Source: Pirellulaceae bacterium (GTDB lineage Bacteria; Planctomycetota; Planctomycetia; Pirellulales; Pirellulaceae). From it: 64,000 bases of DNA. Made by a program: the position numbers and the translations under genes. Shown in pieces: positions 9,241-17,098 of this stretch; the first letter of the stretch is position 1, and each line of letters starts with the position of its first letter. Below the pieces are notes generated by a model. The model worked only from the letters and a program-made list of their open reading frames with translations. It searched no databases and had not been told where the DNA came from. The stretch lies in contig JAHBXS010000002.1 in assembly GCA_019636375.1 (NCBI GenBank), forward strand, positions 523,621 to 587,620, written 5' to 3'.

Positions 9241-10578
9241 TCAATTCGTCACCGTTCCCGCACACTCACCAAAACCAATCCTCCGAAATCCTTCCCGCTC
9301 GCAACTCCCGCGCAAGATCACTCGATCCCCCGCTGCAAGAAAGACCCGTTTTTCGCCAGTCGGCAGACTGAGCGGCGTTCGCTGGCTTCCAGGTACAGGA
9401 GCACCGAATTCGCCATCCCAAGTCAACTCCAACAAACAACCACGTGAATTGCGTTCTGGACCACTCACCGTACCCGTACCCAACAAGTCCCCCGTCTGCA
9501 TATTGCAACCGTTACTTGAATGGTGAGTCAACATTTGACCAATCGTCCAGTACATCGACTGCATCGACCCACTGCTCAGCCGTTCCGCCGCAACTCCCTC
9601 ACGCCGCATTTGCTCGGTGTCGAGGTAGACCTCAAGTCGCAAATCCACTCCGCCAGCTTGCTGATTGGTCGCGTCCCGCAAATAGTCCAACGGTTGTGGA
9701 TCGCCATCCGTTCGAACGAAGGCCGGAGCACGAAATGGAGCCAACGCTTCCATCGTTACTACAAACGGCGAGATCGTCGTCAAAAATGACTTTGCCAAAA
9801 ACGGCCCCAGCGGCTGGTACTCCCACCGCTGCATGTCACGAGCACTCCAGTCGTTCAGCAAGCAAAGGCCAAACAAACGCTCTTCCGCTCGAGCAATCGG
9901 AATCGTCTCACCCAACTCGTTTCCCCGTCCGACAAACATCCCGACTTCCAATTCGTAGTCGAGATTCTTGCAAGGCCCAAAACCCGGCCCCGACTCCCCT
10001 TCACCCGGCGGCAGTTGACCCGTTGGTCGATGGCAAGGCGTCCCGCTCGCAACCACGCTCGAAGCCCGACCGTGATAGCCAATCGGAATGTGTTTGTAGT
10101 TGGGGAGCAACGGATTGTCGGGGCGCAACATACTGCCGACATTCGTCGCATGATAAATGCTTGCATAAAAATCGGTATAGTTCCCCACACGACACGGCAA
10201 CAACAACTTGACGCTACTCTGAGCAACCAACAAATTCTCTCGAGCCTCCGCCACTGCAGAATCCAGATCACTCAACGCATCGCTGAGCCAATGCCGCAAC
10301 GCTCGCCGTTGGCTGAGCGACAATTGCATGATCGCACTCAAGTCCCCCAATCGAGCGGCAGGAACAAATTCAGGCGGCAGCAGACTCCCTTCGGCACAAC
10401 GTCGGAGATCGAGAATTTGATCCCCAATCGCTACGCCGGGTCGCGAATCGCCGCCATCATTTCTTTGGAACACGCAAAACGGCAAATTTTGTATGGGAAA
10501 ATCCGAGTCCGGCAAATTGGCCGCCTCAACCCAACTCGTTAACTCCACTGCATGTGTCTGATCAATCGGATATGTCAT
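9241..10578 (-). CDS. fahA: Fumarylacetoacetase
   Basis: This enzyme hydrolyses 4-fumarylacetoacetate to fumarate and acetoacetate, the last step of tyrosine and homogentisate breakdown. The 445-residue protein keeps the FAH active-site blocks: NYTDFYASIYHA (metal-binding Asp and catalytic His region), LPIGYHGR-like HIPIGYHGRASS, LDYELEVGMFVG with two metal-binding Glu, and CLLNDWSARDMQRWEYQPLG with the metal-binding Asp. I chose the ATG at 10578 (MTYPIDQTHAVEL) over the in-frame ATG at 10623, because the longer form would overlap the upstream gene and adds 15 residues unlike the family. The upstream gene on the same strand is of unknown function, with a 37-bp gap, so the pair is likely an operon. 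Confidence 0.93.
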   Translation of the reverse strand: MTYPIDQTHAVELTSWVEAANLPDSDFPIQNLPFCVFQRNDGGDSRPGVAIGDQILDLRRCAEGSLLPPEFVPAARLGDLSAIMQLSLSQRRALRHWLSDALSDLDSAVAEARENLLVAQSSVKLLLPCRVGNYTDFYASIYHATNVGSMLRPDNPLLPNYKHIPIGYHGRASSVVASGTPCHRPTGQLPPGEGESGPGFGPCKNLDYELEVGMFVGRGNELGETIPIARAEERLFGLCLLNDWSARDMQRWEYQPLGPFLAKSFLTTISPFVVTMEALAPFRAPAFVRTDGDPQPLDYLRDATNQQAGGVDLRLEVYLDTEQMRREGVAAERLSSGSMQSMYWTIGQMLTHHSSNGCNMQTGDLLGTGTVSGPERNSRGCLLELTWDGEFGAPVPGSQRTPLSLPTGEKRVFLAAGDRVILRGSCEREGFRRIGFGECAGTVTN

Positions 10579-10615
10579 CGTTATTCGCAATCTACTCTTA
10601 AAGAAAAAAGCCCAA

Positions 10616-11530
10616 TCATCCAAGTTGATGCAGAGGCATGAAACCCAGTTGCCTCAACTCACTCGTCGGCTCGACGAACGAGCACGACCCGAACGAGATC
10701 GCAAACGTCCGCCGCAATTCTTCCACTGCCCACGGCTCGACAAACCACATTCCCCAACCCACACGATCATCGGCAATCACAAACTCCGTACTCGTTTGGC
10801 TCGCAAACACAACGGCAATCTGCTCGGCCGTCAAGAAATGCGTCTTCGCCAGCAGCGCCGCGATGAACACATTCAAGAACCCGTGCATCGTAGCCGTCGG
10901 AGCATCTGCCGCATAAGTCAAACGAAAATCGTTGCGGACTGGATGATGGAGCCCCGCCGTCGCCTTGAAAGGCACGTCATGCTCCGCGCACGCCCGCAAG
11001 AATTTCGCCACGTCGTCCCCGGTTGGAATCATCGAGGCCTGCACGCCCCCCGTCCGCATCTTCGCCGCGTGGGGTTTCCCCATCCGCTGTAGCCATTTAA
11101 TTTTTTCGTCGAGTTGCTCGTTGAAATCGATTTCCCAGAACACCTGAACTTGATCCGGCACCGCCGCACAAACCGGCTCGGCCACATCGAGCGATTCCAG
11201 TTTGGTTTCGATCGAGTCAATTTGCAAAGCCGGATTTTGCAAATTAAATTCTGAAATCGTTTGCATGGCTTTGAAAAACTCAGCTCCATCACCGCTGGGA
11301 GCCGGAACCAACAAACTGATCGGCCACGGGTCAGCTATCGACGCCAGATCAAACGCATTTTCACGAAACGACTCAAGCCTCGCCAACGGCACCACAAACC
11401 GCCCCAACATCCAGCGATCCGCCGACCGTCGATACTCGGCATAGTTCTTCACCGCCTCGGACATCTCCAACCCCGCCGGTGGAAACAACCCCGCATAATC
11501 CACAATTTCCCGCAAAAAACCTTCGATCAT
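10616..11530 (-). CDS. Conserved-looking protein of unknown function next to fahA
   Basis: I do not recognise a family. The product is 304 residues if translation starts at the ATG at 11530 (MIEGFLREIVDYAGLFPPAGL); an in-frame ATG at 11575 would add 15 residues. The protein is soluble, without signal peptide or membrane segment. It has an alternating helix/strand pattern with QVFWEIDFN, AAKMRTGG and PFKATAGLHHP spaced as in TIM-barrel enzymes, where such charged strand ends often build the active site. It sits 37 bp upstream of fumarylacetoacetase on the same strand, so a role in aromatic amino acid catabolism is plausible but unproven. Confidence 0.7.
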   Translation of the reverse strand: MIEGFLREIVDYAGLFPPAGLEMSEAVKNYAEYRRSADRWMLGRFVVPLARLESFRENAFDLASIADPWPISLLVPAPSGDGAEFFKAMQTISEFNLQNPALQIDSIETKLESLDVAEPVCAAVPDQVQVFWEIDFNEQLDEKIKWLQRMGKPHAAKMRTGGVQASMIPTGDDVAKFLRACAEHDVPFKATAGLHHPVRNDFRLTYAADAPTATMHGFLNVFIAALLAKTHFLTAEQIAVVFASQTSTEFVIADDRVGWGMWFVEPWAVEELRRTFAISFGSCSFVEPTSELRQLGFMPLHQLG

Positions 11531-11623
11531 TTTCCACACCTTGCTGTACCTGCTTAGATCAATTAAGTCTAGCAATTGTCACGCCGATTCGCCACTCGCA
11601 TAATCTCTTATCGGAAAAATGAG

Positions 11624-14176
11624 CTAGGCGAGTGGTGGTAGCGTGGCGTGTCTGAGATGGCTCAGGGCGAGCCGAAGTTCGCCGTAGGTGTATTTGTCGC
11701 CGAAGTGGGATTTTAGGTCGCCGAGTGGAGTGTCTGGATGCGACTGAGCGTGCTCGGTGATTTCTGTTAAGGCTTCAACCGGCAAAAGTCGCTCGATGTT
11801 GATGAGGCCTAAAGCGACCGCTTCGGAAAGATGACCTTCAATGGTTGTCTTGGCGAATTTACGTTCTGCGGCAATCTCTTCGATGCTTTTTCCGGCCTGA
11901 AACATATCAAGAGTCTGTTGCTGGGTCGTCGAAAGCCTGACACCACGTTCGGCCTTTTTGGGACGCTCGGATTTCTGAGGAGCCTTTTCGTTACCCTTCG
12001 TCCCTGTCGTTCCCGTTTCCTCGCAAAAATTGGCGATCAATTCACACAATTCGCGACCAAACCATTCCAGGCGGACTTTCCCCATCCCCACCACGCCTTT
12101 CATTGCTGCTAGGTTGAGTGGCAAGACATCGACTAAGCTCCGGAGCGTCTTGCTGGGGAAGATCTCGTAGGGCTCGACGTCGCGTTCCTCCGCCATTTCT
12201 TGGCGCCAAGCAGTGAGTCGTCGAAACAATTCAGGATGCGGCACGCCCTGGGGGACTTTGAAACCGCCGCTGGTACGAGCGACTTTCAAATCTGCCTTCG
12301 TCATTTCCAACTCGGCATTCACGCGGGCTCGCAACAATTCGCCACTGGAAAATTTATCGGAGCAAACCTGAAAACACTCTCGCTTGGTGAACAGATTTAA
12401 GTGAAGAGAACGCAGCGCGGTGGCAATGACGAGATTGACCGCTTGATTGTCCGTCGCCGTGGGGACTTGCCGCAAATCATTCATCAGTGCATTAAGTTTT
12501 TCGACGAAATACGCCGCAGCTTTTTGTAGACGGGCAAGCAGATCAGGATTTTCGCTGGGAAGGTGTTCACTCGCCAGATAGTTGGCAAGTTGCGGAGCGA
12601 AATTTTTGGAAACGACTTCTAAATCTCTAGTCGCCCGCTCGGCTAACGAACCGAGTTGCTGTACGGCTTCCTCGGTCAATGACTTGCGGTGTTCGGCGAA
12701 CAAAGAACCCAGCTTTTTGAAATCGCCCGTGACAGATGTAAAATCGAACAACTCGCCCAGCAATTGATTTTCGTATTCTCGTCGAGCTTGCACCATGAAC
12801 GCATTGTCTGGATGCTGCTGAATGACTTGTTCGGTGAACCGCTTGACCACATGATCGGTTTTGACGCTGGATTCGTTCAGTGGCGTACGCAAGACGATCC
12901 CTTCGAACGTCTTGCAGCGGCTCAAGGCGACGTAGACTTGGCCACTCGCAAAGGACGCCTGGGCGTCGATCATCGCGCGGTCGAAAGTTAACCCTTGGCT
13001 CTTGTGAATCGTGATGGCCCAGGCGAGTTTTAGCGGGATTTGCGAGAAGGTGCCTACCACCTTTTCTTCGATTTGCTTGGTCTCCTCGTTCAGTTGGTAT
13101 TTGACATTCTGCCACTCCGCCAGAAGAACAGGAATTTCCTCGACATCGCCGGGGCATTCCACGTAAATGACGTTGTCTTCGATTCGGGCGATTTGTCCGA
13201 TCTTGCCGTTGTAGTAGCGGCGTTCTGTCCCCTGGTCGTTCTTGATGAACATGACTTGGGCACCCGGCTTGAACTCCAATTTGACTTCGTTTGGATACGA
13301 ACTCGGTGGAAAGTCTCCCGAGATTTGAGCCTCGAACATCTGAGGTTTATCCGGCAAGCGATCGAGATTTGTGGCATTGATTTGTTGAGCCACTGCGTTG
13401 GTAGTGGTCAACGTGATATAAGGTTCTTCTTTGGTCGGCTCAAAGCCAGGCAAGAATCGAGTGTTCAATCTCCGCAGTGATTCCACGTCCAAGCGGTTGT
13501 CGCGAACCTTGTTCAACAACTCGATGAACTCAGGATCAGATTGCCGAAAAATGTGTTTGAGCTCGACCGACTGATAGTCTGTTTGCCGCAAAGCGTGGCT
13601 GGAGAAGAAATAGGGCGAGTCGTAGTATTTCGAGAGGATTTGCCATTCGTCATGTTTGGCGACAGGCGGCAACTGATGCAAATCCCCAATCATCAATAAT
13701 TGCACCCCACCGAAGGGCAAGAGCGGGTTTCGGTAGCGCTTTAAAACTTCGTCGATGGCGTCCAGCAGATCGGCTCGCACCATACTGATCTCATCAATCA
13801 CGAGCAGTTCCAGGCTCCGCAACAAACGCAATTTGTTACTGGAAAAACGCCGGGGCGGTTCATTTTGACTCCGTTGAATGCCGGGCATATGCAAGCCGAA
13901 CGGAAGTTGAAATAACGAATGAATCGTCATCCCCCCGGCATTGATTGCTGCCACGCCGGTTGGCGCGACGATTGCCATCCGTTTGATGCCATCGCGGCGG
14001 ATTTGTTTGAGAAAGGTGGTCTTGCCGCTCCCCGCCTTGCCCGTCAAAAACAGGCTCTTGTTGGTGAAGCGAACGAGGTCAAAGGCAAGTTCTAGTTCGG
14101 GGTTCTTCTGAAAGACTTCGTCAGCAGGTTGCCCCGAAGCGAATGGGTGGGATGGCTTCATTGGAAAATCCATCAA
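11624..14176 (-). CDS. PIF1/RecD-like superfamily 1 helicase with HRDC and HTH domains
   Basis: A DNA helicase of 850 residues, predicted to unwind DNA 5'-3' with ATP. Walker A is GKAGSGKTTF near residue 47, followed by the PIF1-type VAPTGVAAINAGG motif. Walker B is LLVIDEISM near residue 118, then QLLMIGDLHQLPPV. The C-terminal motor motif TIHKSQGLTFDRAMID and VALSRCKTF lies near residue 395. About residues 655-730 form an HRDC domain, a nucleic-acid-binding module shared with RecQ, and residues about 760-815 form a helix-turn-helix that starts after a lysine-rich linker. The role is probably in repair or replication-fork rescue. The start at 14176 could also be one of two nearby in-frame ATGs. 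It is monocistronic in this window. Confidence 0.85.
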   Translation of the reverse strand: MMDFPMKPSHPFASGQPADEVFQKNPELELAFDLVRFTNKSLFLTGKAGSGKTTFLKQIRRDGIKRMAIVAPTGVAAINAGGMTIHSLFQLPFGLHMPGIQRSQNEPPRRFSSNKLRLLRSLELLVIDEISMVRADLLDAIDEVLKRYRNPLLPFGGVQLLMIGDLHQLPPVAKHDEWQILSKYYDSPYFFSSHALRQTDYQSVELKHIFRQSDPEFIELLNKVRDNRLDVESLRRLNTRFLPGFEPTKEEPYITLTTTNAVAQQINATNLDRLPDKPQMFEAQISGDFPPSSYPNEVKLEFKPGAQVMFIKNDQGTERRYYNGKIGQIARIEDNVIYVECPGDVEEIPVLLAEWQNVKYQLNEETKQIEEKVVGTFSQIPLKLAWAITIHKSQGLTFDRAMIDAQASFASGQVYVALSRCKTFEGIVLRTPLNESSVKTDHVVKRFTEQVIQQHPDNAFMVQARREYENQLLGELFDFTSVTGDFKKLGSLFAEHRKSLTEEAVQQLGSLAERATRDLEVVSKNFAPQLANYLASEHLPSENPDLLARLQKAAAYFVEKLNALMNDLRQVPTATDNQAVNLVIATALRSLHLNLFTKRECFQVCSDKFSSGELLRARVNAELEMTKADLKVARTSGGFKVPQGVPHPELFRRLTAWRQEMAEERDVEPYEIFPSKTLRSLVDVLPLNLAAMKGVVGMGKVRLEWFGRELCELIANFCEETGTTGTKGNEKAPQKSERPKKAERGVRLSTTQQQTLDMFQAGKSIEEIAAERKFAKTTIEGHLSEAVALGLINIERLLPVEALTEITEHAQSHPDTPLGDLKSHFGDKYTYGELRLALSHLRHATLPPLA

Positions 14177-14286
14177 GTCGCAGTGATTAAGTGGGTAAGC
14201 GATTGCACAGCATCATCTCCCCGCCATCTTAACCTAGTTTGAAATAGTATCAATCACTTGAACAGAAGCCCCTGCTGGTCAACAAC

Positions 14287-14314
14287 AAAAAAGCCGAGTC
14301 GTTTCCAACTCGGC
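14287..14314 (-). terminator. Rho-independent terminator of the 14350-15690 gene
   Basis: On the minus strand, about 35 bases after the stop codon at 14350, GCCGAGTTGGAAACGACTCGGC forms a seven-pair GC-rich stem with an eight-base loop and is followed directly by TTTTTT. This is a textbook intrinsic terminator and separates this gene from the helicase gene downstream. Confidence 0.9.
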
Positions 14315-14349
14315 GTCGTGTTTAGTTCGATTAAATGCCGAAGTGCAAA

Positions 14350-15690
14350 CTATTTCATCCCTGTCAACTCAAGGATCATATTCAAGATCCCTGAATGGGT
14401 GACTTGATCGCTGGGCATCCATAAATTTCGAGCGGTGTCGAAAACAATTGGTAAGCTGATCAACAGCAGCGAGGCCACCAAAACCAAAGCAACATTCTGC
14501 CAAACGGTGAACGGAATTTCTGGAGTTGCAGCCACTCCACCAGCCACAACCGGCTCTGGTTGCAGCGGAGAATCGCTAAGCATCTGGGGCTGGGCGACCA
14601 TGTCGGCATCATTGAGCAACGTCGAATCCGAATCTGACGAGAACAAATCGGAGTCTTCCAGGGCAATCACCTGCGAGCCGCTGGAGTCGTCGGTATCGCT
14701 TTCTTCGAAGGGCGTTAAGTTAAAGTCATCCTCCTGCATCAAAGTCGCCGCGTCAGCATCGGCTGCTTCCGAAAGGCTGATCATGTCGTCATCTGGCAAC
14801 TCCAAATCGTCAATATCCGAGCCAGCTAATTCCAGGCCTCCCGACAACTCGATCCCGCTATCGTTGGCACCAAGGGAAATTCCTAATTCATTGCTTTCCA
14901 AAACCAGTTCGGAGCTTGAATCACTGTCGTCCAAGACGATGTCGCTGTCTTCGTAATCACTGCTAAGGTCGACGGCATCATCGAGCGAATCGCTGTCGGC
15001 AAGCCGCAAATCGTCATCGAATAGTTCGTCTTCGGAAAGGCTAATCTCATCTTTCGAGTCACCGACTCGGTCACTCATGGCCTTGAGTAATTTTCCAGTC
15101 GAACCCGCTGCGTCATCGCTTAATAACAGGTCACTGTCGTGAACGTCGCTGTCACCCTTAAGAGACTTTTTACTGTCGCCCGACACCAAATCCAAACTGC
15201 TGTCGCCAAACAATAGCAAATCGTCTTCTTCACCTACACCGGCCTTCGATTTTGAGCCCGAGTCCGAACTATCGTCGCTGAGAACCAAATCCGAACTGCT
15301 GTCGCTAAGAAACAATTCGCTGCTATCAGAAAGGTCAAAATTACTATCGTCGTTCGAACCTCCAGAATCGCTTTTGGCCAGCGACGACAACGAATCAAGG
15401 TCGTCGGACAATTCAAAGTCTTCGTCGTCGCTGGAACTGTCGTCGAGGATCAAATCGTCGTTGAGTGACGAGTCGCTCAGGGAAAAAGAGCCTGAGTCAT
15501 CGGCAGCGGCTCCACCAGCAAGGCCAAGCCCAAACTCATCGGAAACACGCTCGATCTCCTGCGACTTGAACTTCCAACTTGAGCCATCGCGATAACCAAA
15601 GATTTGTTTTTTGGAAATCATTTCAACCAACCGCTCCGGCGAGATGCTCAACATCTTGGCGGCTTCGTCCAAAGGAATCAAATTTGACAT
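14350..15690 (-). CDS. HTH-domain protein with long Ser/Asp-rich region and C-terminal membrane segment
   Basis: The 446-residue protein has three parts. Residues 1-55 (MSNLIPLDEAAKMLSISPERL, then GSSWKFKSQEIER) match the excisionase/MerR-like winged helix used to read DNA. Residues about 60-375 are extremely acidic and low in complexity, with dozens of SDSS, DDSD and SLSD blocks and almost no basic residues. Near residue 400 a single hydrophobic helix (VALVLVASLLLISLPIVF) is followed by a short tail. If both ends are used as they look, the protein would tether a DNA-binding head to the membrane from the inside through a disordered acidic spacer. No partner is obvious. The terminator follows at 14287-14314. 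Confidence 0.75.
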   Translation of the reverse strand: MSNLIPLDEAAKMLSISPERLVEMISKKQIFGYRDGSSWKFKSQEIERVSDEFGLGLAGGAAADDSGSFSLSDSSLNDDLILDDSSSDDEDFELSDDLDSLSSLAKSDSGGSNDDSNFDLSDSSELFLSDSSSDLVLSDDSSDSGSKSKAGVGEEDDLLLFGDSSLDLVSGDSKKSLKGDSDVHDSDLLLSDDAAGSTGKLLKAMSDRVGDSKDEISLSEDELFDDDLRLADSDSLDDAVDLSSDYEDSDIVLDDSDSSSELVLESNELGISLGANDSGIELSGGLELAGSDIDDLELPDDDMISLSEAADADAATLMQEDDFNLTPFEESDTDDSSGSQVIALEDSDLFSSDSDSTLLNDADMVAQPQMLSDSPLQPEPVVAGGVAATPEIPFTVWQNVALVLVASLLLISLPIVFDTARNLWMPSDQVTHSGILNMILELTGMK

Positions 15691-15927
15691 AAACTGCGAC
15701 TCTCCAAGTAATTAACGGTCGGCCTGATGCACCTGGGCGTTATCCAATTAAGTAACGGCCTTTGTGTCGGGTAACTTCAACAGAACGCTAGCCCCGACGA
15801 TGTTTCGTGGCGGACGTCTCCCGACTCTTCTATTTATTCTAAAAGCACCGTCGGCAGTTGCAAGTAAAACCTTCCCAATTCCCCAAAATTACCGGCGTAT
15901 TCCAACCCGGAAGGTCAGCAGGAGTGC

Positions 15928-16084
15928 CTAATTCTCGGGCGAACCTTCGCAACCCTTGTAATCGACCACTTTATCGACCGGCCCCCTAAACCGCCACAAA
16001 CTACCATTTTCCGCAAAAGGAGCGGTGATTCGCGCGATTTCTGACGTGGCCCTGAGGGCCCGCCGCAGCGGCCCACTCCACGGC
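15928..16084 (-). pseudogene. 3' fragment duplicated from the peptidase-like gene at 28119-28733
   Basis: The reverse strand reads PWSGPLRRALRATSEIAR, then FAENGSLWRFRGPVD and GSPEN-stop. It matches the last roughly 50 residues of the gene at 28119-28733 (PWSGPLREALRATSEIAP, FAENGSLWRSGGPV, GSPEN-stop). The DNA match runs 15926-16084 against 28117-28266; the remnant has three extra codons near its end and no upstream coding part. The two copies lie in the same orientation and bracket the island of giant toxin-like genes. It is either the stub left from a gene duplication or a target copied when the island arrived. Confidence 0.85.
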
Positions 16085-16105
16085 TGGCCTGCTAGAAATC
16101 CTAAT

Positions 16106-16151
16106 CCGAAGCGTTAGCGAGAAAAAAACTGGCAGTCCTTCGCTCACGCTT
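16106..16151. repeat. Inverted pair of the short CCGAAGCGT(N)AGCGAG motif
   Basis: CCGAAGCGTTAGCGAG at 16106-16121 is answered by CCTTCGCTCACGCTT at 16137-16151, its near reverse complement, giving a hairpin with a 15-base loop. Related copies occur at 37988-38004 and 56472-56489. All three sites are outside genes. Confidence 0.6.
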
Positions 16152-16666
16152 TTAAAGTTGGGCTTTTCCCGCAAACCCATTTACGAACGCGATTTCTATC
16201 AGCCCCCCTTCAACTCTTACTTTAACCGGCACTTTACGAAGTGCATCACCATATGTCCATTCGAGGAATGTTGTTGAGAATGAGCCTGGCGATAACTTGA
16301 GCTTATAGAATGGGTTTTGTAATTTTTTTTGTAAAGCATTTTTTGTGGAAAAATGTGGGTAAAGGCGCCGAACGGAAAATTCTTTTGCCTTTTTTCAACT
16401 TCGCTGATTGACAACTGTTTTTCCAAAGGTCAAAAATTGAGTCACCGTTCGCTGAACAAATCCGAAGGGTCGTTCAACCGCGTTCCAGAGTATATTTGGC
16501 GAAGTTAGCACTTTGCCTTTGAGAGCCACTTAATCGCCAAACACACGGCGGGAAAGGCGGACGCCTGCCAACGGTAACATTCTCGGACTTTATCGTCAAT
16601 CAAGAACAACGTAAACGATTCGTTTTAAAACTCGACAGCTAACTTGCTTTTTTGAGGAGTAGTGAG

Positions 16667-17098
16667 ATGGGACGAAGGAACAAGAACCGGGCGGCGCGGC
16701 GACGAGCGGAACTACTGAGGGCTCGAAAGCATTCGCAACTCGTCGAGCTACAAGGCGGCACACCGCAACAAGCCCTCACGCGATACGCTCCTCCGCCGGA
16801 CTCACTCCCACTCGATTCCTTCCCACTCGATTCTCTCCCACCCGATTCTCTCCCACCCACAAAACAAACGTCTCCCGCCTCGCCATCCGCTCTCGCTCGC
16901 ATCGCTTCCGCAATCTTCCGCCTCACGAGCCGCAAACAAAATTTCAAATTTGAGATTTCAAATCTCGCTTCTCGCTTCTCGCTTCTCGCTTCTCGCTTCT
17001 CGCTTCTCGCTTCTCGCTTCTCGCTTCTCAATTCTCAATTCTCAATTCTCAATTCTCAATTCAAACTTCGCAGCGGCGGGTTGTTAATCGGGAGTTGA
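16667..17098 (+). CDS. Leader frame of the giant LEPR-XLL gene, currently out of frame
   Basis: This frame has the best ribosome binding site in the region: GAGGAG at 16654-16659, seven bases before the ATG. It encodes 143 residues: a very basic start (MGRRNKNRAARRRAELLRAR), a Pro/Ser/Asp repeat section (PPDSLPLDSFPLDSLPPDSL), and then the translation of a heptamer tandem repeat (ASRFSLL repeated). It ends at a TGA (17096-17098) that overlaps the ATG of the giant gene (TGATG). A gain of one heptamer, or loss of two, would fuse it in frame to the giant protein through RRVVNRELMAGFDYGALEPR. A basic stretch before LEPR is usual in LEPR-XLL proteins. Either the two are coupled by re-initiation, or the fused form is the ON state of a phase-variable gene. 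Confidence 0.6.
   Translation: MGRRNKNRAARRRAELLRARKHSQLVELQGGTPQQALTRYAPPPDSLPLDSFPLDSLPPDSLPPTKQTSPASPSALARIASAIFRLTSRKQNFKFEISNLASRFSLLASRFSLLASRFSLLNSQFSILNSQFKLRSGGLLIGS
16963..17060 (+). repeat. 14 tandem heptamers (9 x TCTCGCT, 5 x TCTCAAT)
   Basis: Nine perfect copies of TCTCGCT (16963-17025) run directly into five perfect copies of TCTCAAT (17026-17060). A unit of seven bases is not a multiple of three, so every gain or loss of a copy by slipped-strand pairing changes the reading frame downstream. The giant frame is open upstream through the whole tract back to a TGA at 16951. Confidence 0.95.

Larger units (their letters stand above)
15691..16666. other. Left edge of the accessory island, no intact gene
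   Basis: This stretch of almost 1 kb contains a decayed gene fragment (15928-16084), an inverted repeat pair built on the CCGAAGCGT motif (16106-16151) and an AT-rich section around 16315-16400. The minus-strand frame at 16217-16426 has no homology, codon bias or ribosome binding site that I can support, so I leave it out. Confidence 0.6.

Noticed and set aside
11585..11640. Terminator-like inverted repeat CCACTCGC/GCGAGTGG around the helicase stop codon
   Set aside because: The long A/T-rich loop, overlap with the stop codon and lack of a T run make it unconvincing.
16217..16426. Minus-strand 69-codon frame left of the island
   Set aside because: No ribosome binding site, unusual composition (Lys/Ser/His-rich, AT-rich DNA) and no family resemblance.
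16639..17031. Minus-strand frame with repeated EKREARS blocks
   Set aside because: It is the reverse reading of the heptamer tract and the leader frame; no start signal, pure low-complexity product.
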